A DNA stretch of 38,333 nucleotides from a bacterium BMS3Abin03 (GTDB lineage Bacteria > Bacteroidota > Ignavibacteria > Ignavibacteriales > Ignavibacteriaceae): the NCBI GenBank assembly GCA_022340715.1, contig JAJDNK010000105.1, positions 1 through 38,333 on the forward strand. The letters are read 5' to 3'. The notes under the pieces were generated by a model. The model ran no database searches, was not told the origin of the DNA, and was given only the letters and a program-made list of their open reading frames with translations. The translations under genes and the position numbers were made by a program. Positions 25,446-34,473 of this stretch are shown piece after piece (within the stretch, counting starts at the first letter, position 1; each line of letters opens with the position of its first letter).

Positions 25446-25567
25446 TTATTAAATCCTATTAGGATAGTAATCATAAACGTATTTCAATCCTGGTTAAGAA
25501 TCAAGAAAAAGTGACAACTCAAAATAAGAAGCTTCACAATAATAAATACATCTTAAGCATTATTGAA

Positions 25568-25596
25568 TTGGCATTGCACGATATATATTGTATCAT
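25568..25596 (+). promoter_or_regulatory. Candidate promoter of the FKBP gene
   Basis: TTGGCA (25568-25573), 17-base spacer, TATCAT (25591-25596), a good sigma-70-like match about 35 bases upstream of the FKBP ATG, which also has AAGGAGA just upstream. Confidence 0.5.
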
Positions 25597-25632
25597 GGAA
25601 GTGTAATATCAATTTAAAAACAAGGAGAAATA

Positions 25633-26118
25633 ATGTCTTTGGAACTAAATAAAGTTGTTACTTTTAATTATACTTTGAAGGATGACGAAGGAACTGTTCT
25701 TGATTCTACTGTGAATAAAGATCCCTTAACATTTATTAGCGGGACAAGCCAGATATTGCCAAAACTTGAAGATGCTTTAGGTGAAATGCTGATAGGCGGA
25801 AAGAAAATTGTAAAAATCGGTGCAGGTGAAGCTTACGGTGAATATGATGAAAAAGCTGTTCAGAATATTAAAAAAGAACAATTTCCAGCAGATGCAAAGG
25901 TTGAAGTTGGTGTCCGTTATGTAGCCAATTCACCTGAAGGTGGGCAAATGCCGTTTGTTATAAAAGAGGTAAAGGAAAAGGATGTAGCTGTGGATTTTAA
26001 TCATCCGCTTGCCGGTAAAGATTTAGAATTCGATGTTGAACTCATTGACATTCGGGATGCAACAGCAGAAGAAATTCAGCATGGCCATGTTCATAGTCCC
26101 GGCGGACATCATCATTAA
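25633..26118 (+). CDS. slyD: SlyD-like FKBP-type peptidyl-prolyl isomerase
   Basis: 161 residues. The FKBP part (about 1-65 and 125-140) is interrupted by an insert-in-flap segment (about 70-125), as in SlyD; AYGEYDEKAVQNIKKEQFP and the LAGKDLEFDVELIDI strand are typical. The C-terminus is a His-rich tail (HGHVHSPGGHHH) that would bind nickel or zinc, as in SlyD. It accelerates prolyl isomerisation and chaperones folding; the tail suggests metal delivery or storage. A single-gene unit with its own candidate promoter, good Shine-Dalgarno site and following hairpin. Confidence 0.93.
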   Translation: MSLELNKVVTFNYTLKDDEGTVLDSTVNKDPLTFISGTSQILPKLEDALGEMLIGGKKIVKIGAGEAYGEYDEKAVQNIKKEQFPADAKVEVGVRYVANSPEGGQMPFVIKEVKEKDVAVDFNHPLAGKDLEFDVELIDIRDATAEEIQHGHVHSPGGHHH

Positions 26119-26132
26119 TAATAATACTACAG

Positions 26133-26159
26133 GAACCGGGATAAATTATTTCCCGGTTC
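26133..26159. terminator. Hairpin between convergent FKBP and VOC genes
   Basis: GAACCGGGA (26133-26141) pairs perfectly with TCCCGGTTC (26151-26159) around a nine-base loop. The following T-tract is poor, so it could be a weak bidirectional terminator. Confidence 0.6.
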
Positions 26160-26187
26160 TTATCACTTCAAAAAATTCATTACCAGG

Positions 26188-26589
26188 TTAATCTGCTGGT
26201 TCAAACAATGCACAGACAGCCCCGGCAGGATCTTCTATAACACAGTATTTACCATACTTACCCATATTCTTAGGCCCGGCTACAATTTTACCGCCGTTTG
26301 TTCTACACTCTTCCATACTTTTATCAATATTCTCAACTGTAATATAAAGAAGCCATCTTGCAGGAAGATCAGAATTGACCCCCCGTTTGTGACAAACTCC
26401 AGTAACCGTTAAACCACTTTCAGGAGCTTTCATATTGTAATCATTATACTCTCCCTCAGCCATCGGTACAGCTTCAAACTTCCACCCGATAACTCTGCTG
26501 TAAAAATCCCTCACATCTTCTGCATTCGGTACAGTAAGATCGAACCAGCCTACGGAACCGATTTCCGGTTTCACCTGCTGATCACTCAT
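26188..26589 (-). CDS. VOC-superfamily (glyoxalase/bleomycin-resistance-like) protein
   Basis: 133 residues with the paired beta-alpha-beta-beta-beta modules of the VOC fold: WFDLTVPNAEDVRDFYSRVIGWKFE in the first and LYITVENIDKSMEECRTNGGKIVAGPK followed by GKYCVIEDPAGAVCALFEP in the second. Members bind metal and small molecules; substrate is unknown. A strong AGGAGG Shine-Dalgarno site precedes ATG at 26589. It stands alone, convergent with the FKBP gene. Confidence 0.88.
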   Translation of the reverse strand: MSDQQVKPEIGSVGWFDLTVPNAEDVRDFYSRVIGWKFEAVPMAEGEYNDYNMKAPESGLTVTGVCHKRGVNSDLPARWLLYITVENIDKSMEECRTNGGKIVAGPKNMGKYGKYCVIEDPAGAVCALFEPAD

Positions 26590-26834
26590 TTTTTGCCTCC
26601 TCCTTTATAATAAAAGTGTTGAAAACCTTTGATTTATTAATAAAACGAAACCTTATTATAAGGCTCCTGATGTATACACATTTTTCTATTAGCTTAAAAA
26701 ACAATAATCAAAAGGAAACTTGACAACGACACCCCAAATTAAGAAATTTCTATTCAACGTGCTTTTAGATTATTCAAATAATTTTTAAAGGCCGGCAAAT
26801 TTTAAGTCACTAATAAATTTATCAGGAGGAGAAA

Positions 26835-27377
26835 ATGAAAAAACTATTTCTAACAATTCTTACACTCTTGTTTTGTACTATTTTCTTACAAGCCCAGGAT
26901 TTATCTGAGCTGAAGAAAAAAGTTCAGACATTAAATGACAAGTATGCAAAAGCCATGATTAGCGGAGACATGAGTTCCGTTTGGTCTGGTTATGCAGAGG
27001 ATGTAATATCTTTACCGAGTTATGAACCAATGATAAAAGGCCTGGATGCGATAAAAAAATCTTCTGAAGATATGGAAAAATCCGGAGTAAAATTCAATTC
27101 ATTCTCCACGACTTGTACCGATGTTATTAAGTCCGGTAATTTGGTAATTGATATTGGTACTTATAAAACATCTATGCAGATACCGGGAATGGATATGCCG
27201 TGGAATGATTATGGAAAATATTTAACTGTGTGGGAGATTGCTGATGACGGTACATGGAAAGTTAAAGTTGAAACCTGGAACACGGACACAAATCCCTGGG
27301 CAGATACGCAGGCACACGATGAACCTATGAAAGAAGGAAAAACGGATGATGAAAGTAAGGAGGCAGGCGAAAAATAA
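26835..27377 (+). CDS. Exported SnoaL/DUF4440-like protein
   Basis: 180 residues with a signal peptide (about 1-20, ending LQAQ) followed by a cone-shaped NTF2-like domain: LNDKYAKAMISGDMSSVWSGYAEDVISLPSYEPMIKGLDAIKK is the DUF4440 pattern, and a strand rich in Trp (YGKYLTVWEIADDGTWKVKVETWN) completes the fold. The C-terminus is a charged low-complexity tail. Catalytic activity is not predictable. It has a perfect Shine-Dalgarno site (AGGAGGAG) and is followed by a strong terminator. Confidence 0.85.
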   Translation: MKKLFLTILTLLFCTIFLQAQDLSELKKKVQTLNDKYAKAMISGDMSSVWSGYAEDVISLPSYEPMIKGLDAIKKSSEDMEKSGVKFNSFSTTCTDVIKSGNLVIDIGTYKTSMQIPGMDMPWNDYGKYLTVWEIADDGTWKVKVETWNTDTNPWADTQAHDEPMKEGKTDDESKEAGEK

Positions 27378-27404
27378 TCGTTTTTCTTAAATGTATAAAT
27401 TTAA

Positions 27405-27434
27405 AGGCGAATCAAAGATGATTCGCCTCTTTTG
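27405..27434 (+). terminator. Bidirectional intrinsic terminator
   Basis: GGCGAATCA/TGATTCGCC, nine perfect pairs with loop AAGA, followed on the plus strand by TCTTTTGTTTT. Read on the minus strand it is followed by TTTAAATTT, so it can also serve the convergent MscS gene. Confidence 0.92.
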
Positions 27435-27486
27435 TTTTAAATATGGAATGTTTTCTCATTAAGATTTTTAAGAATCTTATTAACCT

Positions 27487-28545
27487 TTACTCACTCTCTT
27501 CTTTATTTAAAAACAGTGTTTGGGAAGGATAAGCAAACTCAATTCCCTCTTTTTCAAACTTTTCGAATATCTCCAGGTTTATGTTCTGCTGTATATTCAT
27601 ATAAGTTGTGTAGTCAGCACTAAGCACGTAATAAACAAATTCAAAGTTTAGTGAAAAGTCACCGAAATTTTTAAAATGTCCCCTGTCAAATTCGGCATCG
27701 GGATTTTCTACAATTACCTGTTTTACCATATCGGGTATCAGTTTCAATTTTTCTGCAGGAGTCTGATAAATTACTCCTAATGAAAATACAACTCTTCGTC
27801 TCTGCAGCTTTTTATAGTTATGTACTCTCGAACCCGTCAGATCAGTGTTAGACATAACAATCTGTTCACCGCTTAGTGCCCGTATCCTTGTAGTTTTTAT
27901 TCCGATGTGTTCAATCGTTCCAACTTTATCATCAACAATTATAAAATCTCCAAGCTCAAATGGTCTGTCAAAGAAAATCACAAAATAACTGAATAAGTCT
28001 CCCAGCACTGCCTGTGCAGCAAGAGCAACAGCTATACCGCCAATTCCCAAGCCTGCAACTACTGTTGATATGTTTACCCCGAGGTTATCCAAAAGAAATA
28101 TTAATCCAACACCCCAGACTAAAAATCTTGCCATTGCGCTAAGACTTTTTAACTGTTTAGCCCTATGGTCACTTTTTTCTTCCTTGGAAGTATAAGTTGT
28201 AATTGAATAATCCAGAATTGAAGTAAATAATTTTATTCCAAAGAAGGTTAAGACTATTATTGAAATGTAATTAATAATTGTTTTGGCTTCCGGTTGAAGA
28301 ACAAGGGATGTAACTGCCAAATAAAGCGAACCATAATAAAGTATTGGAACAATTGATTTTTTTATACCAATTATTATGAAGTCATCGAGAGTTGTGGTTG
28401 TCTTTTCCGCCCATTTTTTTAAACGTGATAAAACGATCTTCTTAAATACAATTACAATTATCAAACCGGCAAAAAACATTGCCAGTGCTATCAGGTATTT
28501 TAGTATGGTATTTCCCCATAATTGGTATTTAAGTAATTCTTCCAA
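27487..28545 (-). CDS. MscS-family mechanosensitive ion channel
   Basis: 352 residues. Four N-terminal membrane helices (about 15-35, 60-82, 90-112, 130-150) precede the pore helix GIGGIAVALAAQAVLGDLFSYFVI, rich in Gly and Ala as in MscS TM3. The soluble beta domain carries FDRPFELGDFIIVDDKVGTIEHIGIKTTRI, the MscS signature, and the C-terminal alpha/beta domain follows. It protects against osmotic downshock. The four-helix N-terminus is larger than that of E. coli MscS, as in many environmental paralogs. Confidence 0.92.
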   Translation of the reverse strand: MEELLKYQLWGNTILKYLIALAMFFAGLIIVIVFKKIVLSRLKKWAEKTTTTLDDFIIIGIKKSIVPILYYGSLYLAVTSLVLQPEAKTIINYISIIVLTFFGIKLFTSILDYSITTYTSKEEKSDHRAKQLKSLSAMARFLVWGVGLIFLLDNLGVNISTVVAGLGIGGIAVALAAQAVLGDLFSYFVIFFDRPFELGDFIIVDDKVGTIEHIGIKTTRIRALSGEQIVMSNTDLTGSRVHNYKKLQRRRVVFSLGVIYQTPAEKLKLIPDMVKQVIVENPDAEFDRGHFKNFGDFSLNFEFVYYVLSADYTTYMNIQQNINLEIFEKFEKEGIEFAYPSQTLFLNKEESE

Positions 28546-28786
28546 GATTCACCTCAATTTCTTATAAAAAGTAATAAAATTTGCTATGCTTACAGCAAAA
28601 AGGTTTAAATTGCTTTATTTCCTGAACTTACAGGTTTTAATTTAATTTTTGAAGAGAAAAACTGACAAATAGTTACCGGGCTTTTCGGCATCTATTAATA
28701 ACTGTTGTCTGATTGATTTTAGAAATCGCATTATCTAATTTAGAAACAATCAATCTTCTATCCAATCAGTGATGGATTAATGCAGT

Positions 28787-30775
28787 ATGGCAAAGTTATC
28801 GCCAGAGGCAAATGAATTAATTGTTTCCCCCCCGGATGAAAATAGTCCGAGATATATTCCTTCCGAAGAATTTAAGAAGCAGGCGTATTTCAGTTCTCAT
28901 CATCAGTACAAAAAAATTTACAGGTATTCTTTGGAATATTCTGAAAAATTCTGGAGTAATTCAGCTAAAGAATTACATTGGTATAAATTGTGGAGTAAAG
29001 TAAAGCAGGGCAAAGCATTTAATTCAAAATGGTTTGTTGGTGCGAAAACTAATCTATCGTACAATTGCCTGGATGTTCATCTTGATGCGAACAAAAGAAA
29101 TAAGGCAGCGCTTATCTGGGAAAGTGAAGATGGCGAAACGAAAATCCTTACCTACCAGTTACTTTACAGCAATGTATGCAACTTTGCCAACGCATTAAAA
29201 AAATCCGGGATAAAAAAGGGTGATAACATACTGATATACATGGGAATGATTCCCGAATCAGTCATTGCAATGCTTGCATGTTTACGAATCGGAGTAATTC
29301 ATTCCGTTATTTACAGCAGACTGAGTATAATAGCACTCTCGAAAAGAATAACCGACCTTGATCCAAAATTAATAATCACACAGGATTTTATTTTGAAGCA
29401 GGGCTCATACATTCCACTTAAAGAAAACATTGATAAAGCTTTGGAGAAAAATAATGTAGTAAAAAATGTAATTGTATTTAACAGGTATAAAGAAGAAAAT
29501 CTTAAGCTGATTAACGAGAGAGATATACTCTGGCAAAATTTTATATCTCTTGCGCCAGGTGATTGTGAAGCGGTACAGTTATTTTCACAACATCCTGCAT
29601 TTAGCTTATTTACCAGCGGACCTAAAGGTGAACCTGTAAAAATTCTGCATCGTACAGGTGGTTACATGGTTCAATCCTACTTGTCTTCCAAATGGATTTA
29701 TGATCTTAAAGACGATGATATAATCTGGAATACTTCCGACATTGCATGGATTTCCTCGCATACTTATTCTGTTTACGGTCCCTTACTAAACGGAGTAACC
29801 TCTTTTATGTACGAAGGCAGTCCCGTTCATCCTCAACCTGATCGCGTCTGGCAATTAATTTCGAAATACAAAATAAATATCTTCAATACCTACCCAACTC
29901 TTCTTAAAGCATTTTCAAAAATGGGAGAAGACTGGGTTAATAAGCATGATCTTTCAAGCTTACGCTTGCTCGGTACTATCAGTGAAGCAATAAAATCCGA
30001 TACCTGGCAATGGTTTAATAAGCTCATCGGCAATGAAAATATTCCTGTTATCAATAGCTGGATACAAACTGAAACCGGATCTATACTTTTATCGCCTATG
30101 CCGGGCGCTGCGGAAATGCGACCGGGACTTATATGTTATCCTTTTCCCGGAGTTGAAATCGATATTGTAGATATAAATGGAAATCCGGTTAGTGAAGAAC
30201 AGGGTGGTTATCTGATTATAAAAGATAGCTGGCCCTCAATGTTTACCACTGACAGTGATGAAATAACAGAAACAAAACTTAATTGCTGGGGACAATTTAA
30301 AGGAAGTTATTTTACCGGGGACGCCGCAATTAAAGAGAAGGATGAATTTATCAGCATTTTAGGTAGAGTAGACGATGTAATTAAAACCGCCGGGAACAGG
30401 GTTGGCGGAAGTGAGATAGAAAATATCCTGATGAAATACGAAGGAGTTAGTGAAGCCGCGGTAGTCAAACGACCCGACGAAATAATAGGAAATGCAATTA
30501 TAGCCTTTATCTCCCTCGCAGAGGGTAAAGAGGAAACTCTTCTACTAAAAGAAGAATTAAAAAACTTTGTAGCTGTAACAATTGGTGACCTGGCCAAACC
30601 AACAGAACTAAACTTTCTACCAAAATTACCCAGGCTCGAAAACGGTAGAATAAACCGACGATTGTTGAGGAAAATAGCTTTAGACGGTACTCCGGCTATT
30701 AAAGGAAAGGAAGAAGAAAATTTCAATATACTTGAAAAACTCAGAGAAGATTACCAAAAAATCTATTTAACATAA
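28787..30775 (+). CDS. Acetyl-CoA-synthetase-like protein with altered catalytic motifs
   Basis: 662 residues, collinear with acetyl-CoA synthetase along its whole length (for example KSGIKKGDNILIYMGMIPESVIAMLACLRIGVIHSVIY, ILGRVDDVI). Key sites are changed. The phosphate-binding loop TSGSTGKPKG reads TSGPKGEPVK (residues 276-285). The SGKIMRR motif holding the adenylation lysine reads NGRINRR, with Arg621 in the Lys position. SVGEPI reads TISEAI, and the GGFS turn after HSVI reads SRLS. The frame is open end to end, so it is not an ordinary pseudogene. It may have lost adenylation activity or use another substrate. It lies 110 bases upstream of an SDR gene. Confidence 0.85.
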   Translation: MAKLSPEANELIVSPPDENSPRYIPSEEFKKQAYFSSHHQYKKIYRYSLEYSEKFWSNSAKELHWYKLWSKVKQGKAFNSKWFVGAKTNLSYNCLDVHLDANKRNKAALIWESEDGETKILTYQLLYSNVCNFANALKKSGIKKGDNILIYMGMIPESVIAMLACLRIGVIHSVIYSRLSIIALSKRITDLDPKLIITQDFILKQGSYIPLKENIDKALEKNNVVKNVIVFNRYKEENLKLINERDILWQNFISLAPGDCEAVQLFSQHPAFSLFTSGPKGEPVKILHRTGGYMVQSYLSSKWIYDLKDDDIIWNTSDIAWISSHTYSVYGPLLNGVTSFMYEGSPVHPQPDRVWQLISKYKINIFNTYPTLLKAFSKMGEDWVNKHDLSSLRLLGTISEAIKSDTWQWFNKLIGNENIPVINSWIQTETGSILLSPMPGAAEMRPGLICYPFPGVEIDIVDINGNPVSEEQGGYLIIKDSWPSMFTTDSDEITETKLNCWGQFKGSYFTGDAAIKEKDEFISILGRVDDVIKTAGNRVGGSEIENILMKYEGVSEAAVVKRPDEIIGNAIIAFISLAEGKEETLLLKEELKNFVAVTIGDLAKPTELNFLPKLPRLENGRINRRLLRKIALDGTPAIKGKEEENFNILEKLREDYQKIYLT

Positions 30776-30885
30776 ACTAAAGATATCCGTGCTCTTCAAC
30801 ACAGGTCATTATGTAAGACCTGATAATTCCCTATCATAATTTTAAATTTGTTCTTAGTGATATTAAAAACTGAAGAGGAAATATT

Positions 30886-31806
30886 ATGCAGACTATTTTA
30901 GGATCAACAGGAACAATTGGGAATGTACTTGCCAAGTCCTTAACACAATACACTGATAAAATAAGACTCGTGAGCCGTAATCCCAAAAAGATAAATGAAG
31001 GCGATGAGCTTGTTAGTGCAAATCTCTTTAGTGCCGATGAAATAATGAAAGCAGTTAAGGGATCTGATGTCGTTTATCTCACAGTAGGATTAAAATATGA
31101 TATTAATGTCTGGCGTACACAATGGCCGAAACTAATGAAAAACGTTTTAGAAGCTTGTAAGATAAACAACAGCAAATTCGTTTTCTTCGATAACATTTAC
31201 ATTTATGGAAAAGTTGATGGATGGATTACCGAGGATTCCCCCGTTAAACCGGACAGCGAAAAAGGTAAGGTAAGGGCAGAACTTCACAAAATGATTATGA
31301 ACGAAGTTGAGCAGGGAAATTTAAAAGCAATAATTGCAAGAGCAGCAGACTTTTACGGACCTGACACTCCACTGGGCTTTGTGAACATTCTTGTATTTGA
31401 TAATTATAAGAAGGGGAAAAAAGCTCAATGGATGATCGATGTTAACAAGAAACACACTTTCACGTACACACCCGATGCAGGAAACGCAACTGCAATTCTT
31501 GGAAACACCGAATCCGCTTACAACCAGGTATGGCATTTACCAACAAACAAAAACGTACTAACTGGAAGGGAATTTATCGAACTTGCAGCAAAAGCATTCG
31601 GAGTTAAACCGGAATATACCGTTCTTAAAAAGTGGATGTTAAGTATGGTGGGTTTGTTCATTAAGGAAATTAAAGAGAATAATGAAATGCTTTACCAGAA
31701 TAATTCCGATTATCTTTTCGATAGCACTAAGTTTGAAAAAGCATTCAACTACCAGCCAATCAGCTACGAAGAAGGAATTAATTCGACAGCTGCTTCCATG
31801 AAATAG
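30886..31806 (+). CDS. NAD(P)-dependent SDR / epimerase-type protein
   Basis: 306 residues of the extended SDR type. The nucleotide-binding loop GSTGTIG is at residues 6-12, followed by LVSRNPKKI (beta-2 end with Arg, favouring NADP). A YIYGK element in FFDNIYIYGKVDG fits the catalytic YxxxK. The C-terminal half resembles nucleoside-sugar epimerases or NmrA-like proteins; no substrate can be named. GAGGAAAT precedes the ATG. Possible co-transcription with the acetyl-CoA-synthetase-like gene upstream. Confidence 0.85.
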   Translation: MQTILGSTGTIGNVLAKSLTQYTDKIRLVSRNPKKINEGDELVSANLFSADEIMKAVKGSDVVYLTVGLKYDINVWRTQWPKLMKNVLEACKINNSKFVFFDNIYIYGKVDGWITEDSPVKPDSEKGKVRAELHKMIMNEVEQGNLKAIIARAADFYGPDTPLGFVNILVFDNYKKGKKAQWMIDVNKKHTFTYTPDAGNATAILGNTESAYNQVWHLPTNKNVLTGREFIELAAKAFGVKPEYTVLKKWMLSMVGLFIKEIKENNEMLYQNNSDYLFDSTKFEKAFNYQPISYEEGINSTAASMK

Positions 31807-31940
31807 TAGCTCCTTCTTTCGACCAGATTTAGTGACTGAAAATTATTTGACCCTCCACGGGGAGAACAAACCAAAGAATAACCACATCTAAAACTGCAAC
31901 TCACAATTCCATTATACCTTCAAATAAAAAGGGAACCAAT

Positions 31941-33236
31941 ATGAAAAAAGAATCTGTGGCATTCCGCATTTTTATAATTGCATCAATCACTATTATGCTT
32001 CTTGTACCTCTTTTGATGATTCAATCACTTGTTGATGAGAGACAAAAATACAGGCATGAAGCAATAGGTGAAATAAAAAAGAGCTGGGCTGGTTCACAAA
32101 CAGTTGCAGGACCCGTATTAACTGTAGTCAAAAAAACAGAGAAACATGACAAAGACGGTAATAAATATGTTGTTAAACACCGTACTAATTATCTACCCGA
32201 CAAGCTTGAAATTTTTGTCGATGTTCAGCCGGAAATTCGTTACAAAGGAATATATGAGACGGTTCTCTACAAAGCTAAGATTAGAATGAAAGGTCAGGTT
32301 GATCTTACCAAGCTTAGAGAACGTTTCCCGGATGATAGTTATTATGAAATCTATGCTACCTTTAACGTTAGCGATCTAAAAGGAGTGAGAAAAGATTCAA
32401 AGTTTATTTTAAATGGTAAGACATACAATCTTACACCCGGCACTAAAAATAAAATTTTTCGGCAGGGATTTTATACTGATTTACATTTGGATAAAGAAAC
32501 AATTCAGAATTTTAAAGTTGAACTTGATCTTAACGGTATGGAATTTTTAGAATTCCTACCTTTGGGAAAATATACTGATACAAACATAAACTCTCCATGG
32601 AACAATCCCGGTTTTGTAGGCGCATTTTTACCCGCTTCACGTGAAATAACAGAAAACAATTTCAGTGCAAAGTGGTCGGTAAATTATTTTAACCGTTCTT
32701 ATCCCCAGGAATGGAATGGTAACTTTTACGATGTTTTTTCAAGTGCCTTCGGTGTAAATTTCTTAATGCCAATTGACGAATACCAGAAAACCTCAAGAAC
32801 CTCCAAGTATGGAATAATGATCATTGTTCTAACGTTTTTAAGTTTCTTTCTTGTAGAACTGTTTGGTAAGAAAGTAATTCATCCCATTCAATACCTGCTT
32901 GTAGGTCTTGCGCTTATAATTTTTTACTCAATACTTCTTGCTGTTTCCGAGTATATAATTTTTCAATATTCATATCTCATATCATCGCTATTAGTTATAT
33001 TATTGATAGGATTATATGTTAAAAGCATTTATGGTAGCAAACAAATTGCATTAATAATCACCGGTATTCTGACTATGTTTTATGGGTTTATGTACGTAAT
33101 ACTTCAGCTTCAGGATTACTCATTACTTCTTGGAAATATTGCATTATTTATAATTCTTGCCTTTGTAATGTTCTTTACAAGAAAAGTTAATTGGTTTGAT
33201 GTTTTTAGTAGTAAATCAAATGTAGTGAAAAGTTAG
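31941..33236 (+). CDS. creD: CreD-family inner membrane protein
   Basis: 431 residues with one N-terminal membrane helix (about 10-28), a long periplasmic domain with the CreD signatures VDERQKYRHEAIGEIKKSWAGSQTVAGPVL, LPDKLEIFVDVQPEIRYKGIYETVLYKAKI, FSSAFGVNFLMPIDEYQKTSRTSKYG, and then about six C-terminal helices (from about 290). CreD is an envelope protein of uncertain biochemical function linked to envelope integrity in E. coli. No CreBC two-component genes are nearby. A 12-pair terminator follows. Confidence 0.93.
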   Translation: MKKESVAFRIFIIASITIMLLVPLLMIQSLVDERQKYRHEAIGEIKKSWAGSQTVAGPVLTVVKKTEKHDKDGNKYVVKHRTNYLPDKLEIFVDVQPEIRYKGIYETVLYKAKIRMKGQVDLTKLRERFPDDSYYEIYATFNVSDLKGVRKDSKFILNGKTYNLTPGTKNKIFRQGFYTDLHLDKETIQNFKVELDLNGMEFLEFLPLGKYTDTNINSPWNNPGFVGAFLPASREITENNFSAKWSVNYFNRSYPQEWNGNFYDVFSSAFGVNFLMPIDEYQKTSRTSKYGIMIIVLTFLSFFLVELFGKKVIHPIQYLLVGLALIIFYSILLAVSEYIIFQYSYLISSLLVILLIGLYVKSIYGSKQIALIITGILTMFYGFMYVILQLQDYSLLLGNIALFIILAFVMFFTRKVNWFDVFSSKSNVVKS

Positions 33237-33248
33237 GGGGAGAAATTA

Positions 33249-33278
33249 AAAACCGCAGAAGTAATATTCTGCGGTTTT
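33249..33278. terminator. Bidirectional terminator between creD and peroxiredoxin
   Basis: AAAACCGCAGAA pairs perfectly with TTCTGCGGTTTT around a six-base loop; A-rich and T-rich flanks on either side allow it to act in both directions between these convergent genes. Confidence 0.9.
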
Positions 33279-33293
33279 ACTGTTATAATAAAA

Positions 33294-34013
33294 TTATTTT
33301 TGCTTTAACACTTTTTCCATTACTTTTTCCTTTGCAATTGGTTTTGTGCAGAAGAACCAGTCGTGGCAGTACATTTCTTCTTTTCCTTCCATCCTGTCTT
33401 TCGCTGTTCCGCAGGAACCTGCCGGTGGAACTATAACATCTTCGCCGGGCCTCCAGTCAGCCGGAGTTGCAACATTAAACTCATCTGCAGTTTGCAGGGC
33501 AATTAAGACGCGATAGAGTTCATCGAAATTCCTTCCAAGACTTAAAGGATAATAAATTATCGTTCTGATGATTCCTTTCGGATCAATGAAAAATACTGCT
33601 CGTACAGCTTTAGTTGAATCTTCATTCGGCTGAATCATTCCATATTTTTTTGCAACATTCATTGTAATATCTTCAATCAAAGGAAAATTAACTTCAACAT
33701 TTTTCATTCCCTTGTATTCGATTTTTTCTTTAATTGTTCTAAGCCATGCAATGTGGCTGTATAAACCATCAACTGACAAGCCAACGAGTTTACAATTAGC
33801 TTCTTCGAATTGTTTTTCCATTGTTGCAAAAGTCATAAATTCCGAAGTACAAACAGGCGTGAAATCCGCTGGATGACTGAAAAGAATTACCCAGTTGCCT
33901 GAATAATCCTGCGGAAAATTAATTTCTCCTTGAGTTGTATTTGCTTTAAAAGATGGCGCTTTATCTCCGATCCGCGGCATTGAAATAACTTCATTTTTAA
34001 TTGTTTCTTCCAT
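33294..34013 (-). CDS. Prx6-type peroxiredoxin
   Basis: I choose ATG at 34013 (239 residues), with GGAGA 8 bases upstream; the frame stays open to 34097 but the extra part is not family-like. The peroxidatic motif is HPADFTPVCTSE with Cys55. DGLYSHIAWLRTI and AVFFIDPKGIIRTIIYYP are typical of the 1-Cys/Prx6 subfamily, as are the long C-terminal arm WRPGEDVIVPP and two further Cys in YCHDWFFC plus SCGTA, as in archaeal-type members that resolve with a C-terminal Cys. It reduces peroxides with thiol donors, possibly thioredoxin. Confidence 0.93.
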   Translation of the reverse strand: MEETIKNEVISMPRIGDKAPSFKANTTQGEINFPQDYSGNWVILFSHPADFTPVCTSEFMTFATMEKQFEEANCKLVGLSVDGLYSHIAWLRTIKEKIEYKGMKNVEVNFPLIEDITMNVAKKYGMIQPNEDSTKAVRAVFFIDPKGIIRTIIYYPLSLGRNFDELYRVLIALQTADEFNVATPADWRPGEDVIVPPAGSCGTAKDRMEGKEEMYCHDWFFCTKPIAKEKVMEKVLKQK

Positions 34014-34256
34014 GGTAGGGTTCTCCACTGTTTTAAATATATTAATTAAATGTTCTTTAGTAGGATGCAACAAAAATATTTTGGATGCAAAACCCACAGA
34101 AAATTGTAATTACAACTTTGCTAAAGTTTTTTTAATGTCTACATAAATCAGATGTGTGAATTAACGTAAAACATCATTTTACATTTGCAAATAATTTCAT
34201 GCCTGAAAGGATTACCCCCCTGGATAATATACAAGAAAGACTTATTGGTTGTTAAT

Positions 34257-34391
34257 TTAATTGAATCTTCGGTCGAGTGTTATGGGTTTACTCTTTTCAC
34301 TTTTCTTTTCTCTTTTAGCGGCTTTCTTTTCCTTTAAAGTTTTTTGCGGTGCTTTCTTAGTTACTTTTTTAGTGTTTTTACCTTTACTCAT
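34257..34391 (-). CDS. Lysine-rich 44-residue microprotein
   Basis: An ATG at 34391 preceded at six bases by GGAGAA opens a 44-codon frame ending in TAA at 34257. The product starts MSKGKNTKKVTKKAPQKT, continues with alternating Lys/Glu/Ala helix-forming residues and ends PITLDRRFN. About 40 percent of residues are Lys or Arg, with no hydrophobic segment. I recall very similar short MSKGKN-starting proteins annotated as hypothetical in Bacteroidetes genomes. A nucleic-acid or ribosome-binding role is possible but is inference. It is too short for the usual length cut-offs. Confidence 0.7.
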   Translation of the reverse strand: MSKGKNTKKVTKKAPQKTLKEKKAAKREKKSEKSKPITLDRRFN

Positions 34392-34473
34392 TTTATTTTC
34401 TCCTTTTGATTAGAATTGATTTTCTGTGTTATGGTTTTAATTGTTTTCATGATTTTTTATTTTTTTGTTCTGG

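Noticed and set aside
25568..25596. Sigma-54 type promoter before the FKBP gene
   Set aside because: TGGCA and TGCA are present, but the GG to GC spacing is far too short; the same bases fit a sigma-70-like promoter.
30802..30822. CAGGTC/GACCTG hairpin after the acetyl-CoA-synthetase-like gene as a terminator
   Set aside because: Only six pairs, a nine-base loop and no T-tract; the following SDR gene is probably read through.
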